Shown: positions 55,114 to 64,000 of the stretch, piece by piece
Layout of the letters: every line of letters starts with the position of its first letter
How positions within the stretch are numbered: position 1 is the stretch's first letter
NCBI GenBank assembly: GCA_002914845.1
Contig: JXTC01000522.1
Coordinates: 99,283 to 163,282, forward strand
DNA length: 64,000 nt
Source: Trema orientale
Taxonomy: Eukaryota; Streptophyta; Magnoliopsida; Rosales; Cannabaceae
Direction of reading: 5' to 3'
Position numbers and translations under genes: made by a program
The notes under the pieces: model-generated
Database searches by the model: none
The model's input: only the letters and a program-made list of their open reading frames with translations
Told to the model about the DNA's origin: nothing

Positions 55114-57950
55114 GTAAGGAACAAGTGGAGCTGCTTCATAAAATATTAACTCCTGAAAAAGGGCCTAGTGCATCTTTTATGGCCCAAAGAGATATGGATA
55201 AGTCCACTACATCCTTAATAGCCCAGAAAGGTATTTTTTCTGCTCTTAGTTGTAAAACTGGTGAAAAAGAGTTATGGATAATAGACTCAGGAGCTACAGA
55301 TCATATGACTGGATGTGTCCAACTTTTCTCAACTTATACTCCAAATTCTAGTAACCTAAAAGTGAAAATAGCTGATGGCTCTTTTTCAAAATTAACAAGA
55401 ATTGGAGCAATTAAAATTAATTACTCTTGTATCCTAAAGTCAGTTTTGCATGTCCCAAAGCTCTCTTGTAATTTATTATCTTTAACAAGTTCTCAAAAGA
55501 TAATAATTGCAATAATCTTCTCACAAGATCAATGTATTTTTCAAGACCAGAGTACAGGGAAGAAGATTGACAATGCTAGGGAGCAAGAAGGGTTGTATTT
55601 TTTGGGCGACAATTCCAAAAGGGATAAACATGCTTACAATGTCAGTGAGGACTCTAATCAAGTAAGAAGGGACAATATAATGTTATGGCACTTTAGGTTA
55701 GGACATCCTAGTTTTTCGTATTTGAAACATTTATTTCCTTTTATTTAAAGAACATAATGTGTTTCAATGTGAAGTGTGTCAGTTAGCAAAACATCAAGGA
55801 ACCGTATTTAAATCTAGACCCTATAAAGCAACTGAACCTTTTGCTGTTGTACACAGTGACATTTAGGGGTCTTCACGGTCCCAAAACCTTTATTCTAAAT
55901 ATTGGTTTATTACTTTAATAGATGACCATACAAGAGTGTGTTGGGTTTACTTACTTAAGGATAAGTCTGATGCTCAACAAATTTTTAAGAACTTTCATAT
56001 AATGGTTAAAACTCAATTCTCTACCAATATTAAAATTCTTCATACTGATAATGGCAAAGAATATTTTAACCAAATCTTAGGAAGTTACTTAAATGAAAAT
56101 GGCATTGTGCATCAAAGTACGTGTCCCAACACCTCTCAACAAAATAGGATTGCTGAAAGAAAAAACTGACATCTTTTAGAAGTTGCTAGGGCTATAATGT
56201 ATACCACCAATACTCCAAAAATTTTCTGGGGGGACGTTGTTCTAACTGTTTGTTATCTTATAAATAGAATACCACCACAAACTCTTAAATTCCAAACCCC
56301 AATTAGTGTTTTTTCCAAAACCTTTCCTAAATCTTGAATGGTCAGTAACTTACCTTTAAAAGTCATTAGTTGTACTACTTTTGTTCACAACCATGAAATC
56401 AACAGAAATAAACTTGATCCTAAGGCTTTTAAATGTATTTTTGTGGGGTATGGAGCCAATAAAAAAGGATAAAAATGTTACTTTCTTGAAAAGAAAAAAT
56501 TATTTGTATCCATAGATGTCAGCTTTTTCAAAAACACACATTTCTTTTCAAAAGCCTCCCTTCAGGGGGAGACTGAACACGAAGGGAATTTTTGGAACAA
56601 CTCTCTTGATCTTCCTTTGCCCTCTATTATTTCTAACCCTGTTAATGGACCGAATGTTTTACAACTTTCCAACTCTGATAATGAAGAAAATTCTAAAAAA
56701 GAAACTCAAGAGGAAATAGTTATTCGTGAAGAAAATAACCTAATAAACCAACAACAATGTCCTCTACTTAAGTCTCTTGACCTCATTGTTTATTCTCTAC
56801 GGAAGAATCAACAAAGAATTGGTACTCCTCTTCCTTCCGAACCACGTCAAGAATCCACCTCTAACTCAGGTATCTCAAAAGTTCTATTTCCTGAAAAGAA
56901 CACTAACGGCCTACCTATTGCCTTAAGGAAAGGTGTTCGCTCATGTACTCAACATCCTATAGCTCAAGTTGTCAAATATGATCACCTATCCTCGTCTATG
57001 AGAGCTTTTGTGGCTAAGTTAGAAGAAGTTATAATCCCAAAAACAATTGAAGAAGCTCTCCAAAAAAAGGAATGGTGTGAAGCTGTGAAAGAAGAAATGA
57101 AGGCCCTAAAAAAGAGTAAAACCTGGGAAATTGTCACAAAACCTAAGGATGCTACACCAGTGAGTGCAAATGGGTATTTACTGTAAAGTGTCAGTCGGAT
57201 GGATCCATTGAAAGACATAAGGCCAGACTGGTTGCAAAAGGCTTCACTCAAACATATGGGATAGATTATCAAGAAACTTTTGCCCCTGTAGCCAAACTCA
57301 ATACTGTCTGAGTTCTTCTTTCTTTGGCAGCAAACCTTGACTGGCCTCTCCAACAACAAACTTTTGTGGTACACACCTTTCTTTTACAGAAGAAGTATAC
57401 ATGGATCTTCCACCTGGATTTGGAAATTTAGGAACTTCAGGACAGGTATGCAGATTAAAAAAATCCTTATATGGCCTTAAGCAATCACCAAGGGCTTGGT
57501 TTGAAAGGTTTACCAAAACAATTCGTCAACTAAGATATCAACAAGCTCACACAGATCACACTTTCTTCTACAGACATGAAAATGGTAAGTCAACTATACT
57601 CATTGTATATGTTGATGATATTATTTTGATGGGTAATGATGTTTCCGAGATGAGATCCTTGAAAAAGAAACTTACTGATGAATTTGAAGTCAAAGACTTA
57701 GGCCCATTAAGGTATCTTTTGGGTATGGAGATTGCTAGAAACAGTTCAGGTATCTCTGTATCTCAAAGAAAATATGTTCTTGACCTGTAAAAGGAAACAG
57801 GACTACTTGGATGTAAGCCAGTCGATACTCCTATTGATGTGAACATGAAACTAAGTGTCCAAGACAAGAGCACTCCAGTGGACAAAGGAAGATATCAATG
57901 GCTAGTGGGGAAATTAATTTACTTGTCCCACACTAGACCTGATATTAATT
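55114..57950 (+). pseudogene. copia II pol region (fossil)
   Basis: In order: protease (LWIIDSGATDHMTG), pre-integrase (NIMLWHFRLGHPSFSYLKH), integrase core (DNGKEYFNQIL, CPNTSQQNRIAERKN), and reverse transcriptase (RLKKSLYGLKQSPRAWFERF, then ILIVYVDDIILMGND with the YVDD catalytic box, and LRYLLGMEIARNSSGISVSQ). This integrase-before-RT order defines Ty1/copia. It is a broken fossil and no function is expected. Confidence 0.92.
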
Positions 57951-58150
57951 CACTTGGGCTCCTAATATTTAATTCCTTTTTTTTTAGTGGTCTTGTTTAG
58001 TGTTGTTTTGTCCCCTTGCTTTATGATTATTGTATCCGTGTCTTATGGTGTTTTTGTTCCTTAGATCATGGCTGAGATGGTTTTATATACTCAGCTGCTC
58101 TATGTAATTTAGGCAAGTAATATACGATCCTTTCTCTTGTAAACTTAACA

Positions 58151-58603
58151 TTTTTGTTGAAGGGTACTAGGGATCCTCCAGCTAGATATAAGAAAGCAAA
58201 AGAGCTATCTATTAATTTATCTCAACAATCATCTTATCAAACTATTAATTTATCTCAAATATCAATCTGTTAATCTGTCTATCAATTTAATGTTTTACAT
58301 CCCTTCAAGAAACTAAGTCAATCACATTAGTTTCCTTCTACAAACTCAGCTTCTCTCACTTACTTACTCACCTAAGCACTCACTTCAGTCATTCATTGTA
58401 ATTCATTTTCTCACTCTTTCTTATATACACTAAATCTTTATCCTTACTTCATTACTCTTTTCCCTCTAACTTAGACACTCTTAAACTGTCTATAATATGA
58501 TCTTTATGCACGCATGAATTAAAATAGAATAACAAATACAAGATGATTTTAAAACAGATAAATAAAAAATCAACATAGTGTTTCAAATAAAAAAAACCAC
58601 AAA
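58151..58603. repeat. B-type unit right of copia II
   Basis: Continues the B-like segment interrupted by copia II: ggtactagggatcctcc parallels the ggactaggct boxes at 9363 and 52500, and 58300-58580 repeats the caagaaact..., pyrimidine-rich, atgatctttatgcacg order of 51890-52140. No gene. Confidence 0.6.
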
Positions 58604-59039
58604 GAATGAGCTTTAACTATTAGTAATTTAAACGCTTCATATATACATTACTAAATTCAAAATATGTAACTAAAGAAATAAATAATAGCACTAGCACATA
58701 GTAAGAGTAACAACCTTAATATTGATCACCAACAAGGAGTCTCCACAGGCAGCTCAAACATCGTTAGTATAATCAATGCACAAGAGGTCACTAGTCTATC
58801 AAGCAAGCAATAATAGGTCAGTAACAAAATCATGCGGACAAATAGTTAAATTAAAATTCAAATGAAAACTTCGAATAAAACTTCCATAACAAATGATTCA
58901 TTTCCTATATAAACAATAGAATATCAAAAATTTAAAAAATAATGAAACCTCTCACAAAAAATGAGGACAATTGGTATTATAAATACAACATAAAGAATCA
59001 TATCGTGATGAGTACAATTACTTATCTAATTTTATTTAA

Positions 59040-59770
59040 ACTATCAAGTACATGGTTAAACCGAAGGATATAAAAATAATAAATACAAAAATCAATAGTT
59101 GATAAGATTGCCCTCAATGTGACTTCTAAATAAAATACGCTCGACTTAAAACAGAAGATAGTATACCAGATGATTCTTGAAAAAAGATAAAAAAAATAAT
59201 AATAACGATAGTAAATAAATAAAATGTCAAGTCAAAATTGACCTCTCACTTATCAATTCACTCACCTTCTTCCTCCAACTCAAAACTCTTTCCCTCGTCC
59301 TCTATCTCCCCTCTTCTAACTCACACTCTGTTACTCTTGTTATCTATTCCTCTATTAAATTTCTTATCACACTCTCTTATCTATTTTTTAATCAGACTAT
59401 CAAATAGATATTTAAATCAAATAATATAAATATTGATAAATACAAAAACTAATAGTTGATAAAGATTGCTCTCAATCTGACTTCTAAACAAAACACACCT
59501 GACTTAAAACAAAAGAAGGTATACCAACTGACTCTTGAAAAAAGATTTTTTTTTTTAAAAAATAATAACGATAGTAAATAAATAAAAGCTTGAATCAAGT
59601 CAAGTCAAAATTGATCTCTCACTTATCAACTCACTAACCTTCTTCCTCTAACTCAAATTCTTATCAAACACACTTACTCTTCCACTTTTTATCTATCTCC
59701 CCTTCCCTCTAACTCACACTCCCTTACTCTTGCTATCTATTCCTCTATAACTTTCTTATCACAGTCACTC
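59040..59770. repeat. ~370 bp tandem units in block B'
   Basis: Two units collinear with 9710-10440, with the same boxes (ccctcaatgtgacttctaaa, ttcttcctccaactcaaa). Confidence 0.75.
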
Positions 59771-61165
59771 TGATTTTCTCTAACCCTCAGTCATTCTAAT
59801 TTTCTCTAATCATTCCTCACTCTATTTTTCACTCACTCTCTCACACTTTATCTCCCTGCTTACCTACAAGTCGGTCATCAACACAATAACATATTCCTCA
59901 CTCTGATTTTCGCTCACTCTCTCACTCATTTCATCTCCTTGCTCACCTACAAGCCTGGTCATTGACACACTAACATACACACACACACACACACACTCTC
60001 TTTCTCTCATCCTTCCCTATCTCACCCTTCTCATTCCTTCCCTCCCTCTCCACTCTCTCATTTTTACTCCCCTTTAACCCCCAGCTCTCTCTCTCTCCTC
60101 ATCTCACCCTTCTCATTTCTTCCCTCCCTCTCCATCCTCTAACTTTTACTCCCCTTTAACCCCCAGCTCTCTCTCTCTCCTCATCTCACCCTTCTCATTT
60201 CTTCCCTCCCTCTCCATCCTCTAACTTTTACTCCCCTTTAACCTCCCCCATCTTTCTTTCTATCTCGCATACACGTCCCTTCCTTCCCCATTTCGCCCTT
60301 CTCATTCCTTCCTCTCATCTTCACTTTCTATTTACTCTCTTTATCTCTCTCTTCCACTCTCATTTCATCTCACTTCTTCAGTATAATACCTTTTCTCTTT
60401 CCTTTTTTTCTCTCAGTTTTGCTTGGCGTTTCTCTCACTTCTCATTTTCTCATCTTACTCATTCTATCTCCCTCTATTATATACGTCTCTCTCCTCAATT
60501 TCTCATTCTTTCTCCTCTTCCATCCTTTTATCTTTTTCTCCTCCTTTCTCCTTTCCTTACTCCTTTTAATATTCTTTATCCATCCATCAATGTCTCACTT
60601 TCTTCTTTTCACCTCTTTCTTCTTTCCTGATATGTTTGTATTAATCTCCTATATTTTCATCTGTCTTTTTCTTCTTACTCTCTCTCCTACCTCCATCTAC
60701 GTCAAATCTCCCATACTTCTCCCTTTTTACTTTCATCCTTCTTACTTCCTGCCTATTCCCCCTCCATAACAAACTCCACCCTGGGCTTTAGTCTATCTTG
60801 CACTCTCCCTACACTTACAAGGAATCAACAATTTTACCTATTGCACTCTCACTCTTTGGCCACTCCCTTCTTCCCCCTCCTTTTCTTTATTCTCTCTCTC
60901 TAATGCTATGTCTCCCTCCATTCAATCTTCTTCCCCTACCCTTTTCCTATTTGCTTTTTGTCTACTCTTTTTCCATATCTCAAGAGTTGTCTCTCTAATT
61001 TTTTTCATTTCTATCTTTCTTTTCTTCCTTCTTTTTCTTCTTTTTTTTTTCCCTTGATGGGAGGGGATTCTTTCTTTTTTTATAATAAATTTCCTTTTTT
61101 TTCCTTGCCCTTTTCCCCCTTTTTTTCATTCTTTTTCTCTCCCCACTTTCTAGCACGTTAATTTA
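59760..61165. repeat. long polypyrimidine block, copy B'
   Basis: Counterpart of 10440-11830, with (CA)n at about 59976-59994. It contains an essentially perfect 82 bp tandem pair, 60081-60162 and 60163-60244 (start ccagctctctctctctcctc), not present as such in block B. Open frames are composition artefacts. Confidence 0.85.
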
Positions 61166-62147
61166 TTTGCAAATTTGTTTCCATAGATTGGTCATTCCTG
61201 CAAGAATTTCGATATTATTACGAAAGATAGCAAATATTTTTCATAAATTGCAAAAAAAAAATTTATACAATGAGATACACTATGATTAGAACATGGTCCA
61301 TAGAGCATAAAAATATTTACAATATTATTATTTACTGATAATATCAAATTCTAAGAATATAAATACTCAAAAAGTGAGCTAGTAGCATACACTTATTAAT
61401 TGATAACATATAAAAGACAAAATCTTCAGAATATTTAACATAAATACCTTATGCTTTTGTAGCTCTAATTGGGAATTTGAACTCCCTAGTTGGAAATCTA
61501 GCATTTAACCTTTTCCCTTCTGAGAGCATCCTAAATAAGCATGGAAAAGAGGATATAATCACATTCAACAAACAAAAAACAATCAATTTCCTAAATAAAA
61601 GTAGAAGTTAATGGAGGAATTGTTGTATAATTCATTTCATTTTATATTTACTCTTCAAACCAGGAAATAGTTCTATTATGATTAATCTTCTGACCTCTGA
61701 TTATGTAAGACGTTTAATATAAAAGAAAGACCAAAAGGAACTTAAACAACTCAAAAGCTTGGTCTTAAGTCCATGTTTTATTTCTCACTTCATTTAAAGC
61801 AAAATAAAAAGAGGAAAAAAGAGATCGCTTTATAAATATTCCACAATACATGTCAAGAAGAAATAGTTTTTAGAGTAAGAATTTCTTCCATCTAAAAGAA
61901 AATGAAACATGAAAGACAGTTAGTGTATTAAGAATTCGATTTTCTAAATGCAATTATTCAAAAAGTATACAAATAAACAATCTTCAACCTTGAAAAATAT
62001 CAAAACAAAATTAAAATTTAAAAAAATGATCAAATTCCCAATAGCACGAGGGGTGACATTTATATGAATAGATATATTTATCATAGAAAAAAGAGGTCAC
62101 CTTGACAAACACATGAATATAGTTATACTTTTTAATCTATTATTAAT

Positions 62148-62243
62148 CTATAAGATATTCATAATTTGATATTTAGCCTGCTTAAAGGCTTCTGAGCTAA
62201 AGCATTTCTCCTGCATTTCATCTAAAACTGATAGCTTCTTCAA
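62148..62243 (-). pseudogene. candidate terminal exon, copy B'
   Basis: Partner of 12791-12888: open for 31 codons, with SVLDEMQEKCFSSEAFKQAK, ending QIMNIL and TAG. The few differences from the other copy are mostly conservative (N/S, H/Y, V/I). The acceptor AG of copy B is not kept here (atatatga), which argues that at least this copy is dead. Confidence 0.35.
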
Positions 62244-64000
62244 TCATATATCTTATTCCTCCTTTTCGCTATATCTTCATTCTTCTTCTTGCTTATATAT
62301 CACTTATTTACAGACACATGCACTTTAATTACATTTCAAAAGTTAGTTCAACTAAGACATTGATTATCTTCATTCATAGTTTTAACTTTCCTTTTAGTCA
62401 TCTCCAGAGAGAAAAACAAAGTAAAAGAGTAGCAAATCAGATTTAATTAATAGGAAGGGATAAGAGCATACCTCATCTAGTTGACCTTTACTGTGCATGT
62501 CCACCATATTTCGGTAAGCAAGCATATACAACTTCTCCGTACAGAATTATATCCTATACGTGTATATATATATATAAAGGTAGTACAATCAGGACTAATT
62601 GCTTATTCATCCATTTTCTTTGACACTCCCATTATACTCTCCATTTTACTTGCTGTGCAGTAAGCATAGAGGATTTTATTCAACATTACTAAATCTCATG
62701 TATCATGTCTTGCTTCAAATGAAAATTGTTTTGCCTCTTACAAAAGCCCACCTATGCAGAACACCGAAATCATGATACTATAGGAATACCATCTGCCAGT
62801 GAATACAACTAATTATTTCAGCACTCTTAGACTTCTACTGAATATGCTCCGGAAATGCATGCAAAATTATATAATTTGTTTCTTAGAGTTCATGTTGAAC
62901 AAAATGATTGTATGCCTCAAAAATATTGATAGTAAAGTCATACAACGATTCTAGAATTTTGCTAACATATTGTCGAAGGTCCAGCATCACAAAACTTAAA
63001 ACAATTCTATTACATGGTAAAACTTGAAAGCTATGGGATGCTTCCTTATATGTAGGTCATGGAGTCCTATGCATCCAACTGCAGAAGAATTTATTGTGTA
63101 GCAAGTATTAAATTATAACATTCTTACCTAACAGTTTCTTTCCAAATCCTCACACTATATTTAGAATTCCAGATAAAGTTCCAAGTCATTAATAGGGGTA
63201 TTGGGGCATGACATGTTATCTTTAGTTTGATAAACTAAAGCACTAAGTGTTTATGCTTTTGGTCCTCTTGAGAATAAGAAGATAATACACAATTTGATGT
63301 CTAAAAGAAGCTTGATTTAAGGCTTTATTCCCTGTCTACCTAAGCCAATGCATTTCTCATGCATCTCACTGAAAAATGGATTAAGCTTCAATGATTTGCA
63401 CAGTCCTAGCAAGTGCATTCAGCAATGAACAGTATGGCATCAAAAAGCAGATTTACACTAGCTAAAAAAATGTGTAGGTAGCTACAGTCCCATCAAGCTA
63501 CACTAGTGAAAAAAAAATTAAATGAGAAAAGATGGCATTATATTAATTGCCATATCTTTGTAACCAAAGATTTGAAAAAAAAAAGGTTATATTCTCTTGA
63601 AGTTGACAAACTAGTAAAAGATTTAAGCATAAAATCTTATTGAAAAGTAAATTGATCTGCAACGAAAATTTTTATTTTATCTATTCTATAATTGAATTGA
63701 GTGAAAAAACGTATATATATACACACACACATATAGTACCTAGCCAGCAAGATTGAGCCATCTCTTTTGCCTAAGTAATTTGATGTACAATGATTCCATT
63801 TGATATTCCATCTAAAACTACATATTCTGCCACTTTCTTCTTCTTCTTCAATATGGAATAAATAAAGTTCACCATATCATCTAATATAAATACATGATCC
63901 ACACCACAGAACAAGGAAAAAAGGAAAAAATTTATGGTCAATTACAAAACTGTCACTGAAGTTCAAAGGTTAAAAAAGACTTTTTACCTAGCCAAATTGA

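Larger units (their letters stand above)
53874..58150 (+). mobile_element. Ty1/copia retrotransposon fossil II
   Basis: Plus-strand element with a 276 bp 5' LTR (tgttgaagat ... acttaaca), a Met-tRNA primer site, gag, protease, pre-integrase motif, integrase, reverse transcriptase and 3' LTR sequence ending at 58150. RNase H is not recognised. The immediate flanks are tgttt and ttttt, an imperfect 5 bp duplication. It is broken, with about ten breaks. The two LTRs differ at roughly 5-6% of shared positions by eye, which at commonly used plant rates suggests an age of a few million years at most. Confidence 0.92.
58604..64000. repeat. duplicated block B' (copy of 8717-14640)
   Basis: Direct duplicate of block B running to the window end. 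By eye about 90% identical over long stretches, including the polypyrimidine tract and candidate exons. It lacks about 590 bases of block B near its start. No LINE is attached at its left edge, so it shows the LINE-free arrangement of the site at 8717. Confidence 0.9.

Noticed and set aside
1-64000. tRNA, rRNA or other structured RNA genes
   Set aside because: No cloverleaf boxes or rRNA-like stretches stood out; the Met-tRNA match is only the copia primer site.
1-64000. A novel multi-gene system such as a biosynthetic cluster or defence locus
   Set aside because: There is no set of intact neighbouring genes. All long coding signals are transposon fossils or small exon relics.

Overview
The window is repeat-rich nuclear DNA from a flowering plant, most likely a eudicot. 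The evidence is two Ty1/copia fossils with a plant initiator-Met-tRNA primer site, plant L1-type LINEs with zf-RVT tails, large gypsy-type solo LTRs, a decayed hAT transposon, foldback MITEs, AT-rich spacers and canonical GT/AG exon edges. Two assembly gaps (36131-36451, 47707-48076) mark a draft scaffold. I found no intact protein-coding gene, RNA gene or CRISPR array. No coherent new molecular system is visible; the interest lies in genome architecture.

Layout. 1-2984: a minus-strand copia fossil, carrying a foldback MITE and abutted by the edge of another LTR. 2985-4847 (block A) and 19738-21618 (block A') are direct duplicates holding small minus-strand host exons. 4848-8716: two 5'-truncated LINEs head to head around a TG-rich array. 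8717-about 15480 (block B) is duplicated at 58604-64000 (block B'); each holds ~370 bp tandem units, a >1.3 kb polypyrimidine block and a candidate minus-strand terminal exon. About 15770-19573: a near full-length LINE. 21619-25080: more polypyrimidine blocks and a 148 bp tandem pair. 25085-28310: the 5' part of a minus-strand host gene or pseudogene, with a TATA box, an untranslated first exon and repeated copies of its splice-donor exon end.

28311-42600: AT-rich spacer with a hAT fossil (29127-30146), two MITEs, LTR-like repeats around the first gap, a long Del/Tekay-like LTR from 36490 and a 1.8 kb TG-rich array (40260-42110). 42603-50948: a higher-order satellite in which a 164 bp MITE (X) alternates with a ~170-260 bp GA-ended unit (Y), mostly as X-Y-Y. 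One Y unit took two solo LTRs (43185-46093 and 46105-48518), each with a perfect 5 bp target duplication and only 11 bp apart. 51590-53873: diverged B-like repeats, then a second copia fossil (53874-58150), a short tail of B-like sequence and block B'.

How it fits together: A/A', the 25-28 kb exons and B/B' all carry splice-like exon pieces on the minus strand. The simplest reading is the remains of one or a few duplicated host genes, spread apart by local duplication and by insertion of transposons and satellites. I do not recognise the protein family. All comparisons were made by eye; no alignment or database search was run.
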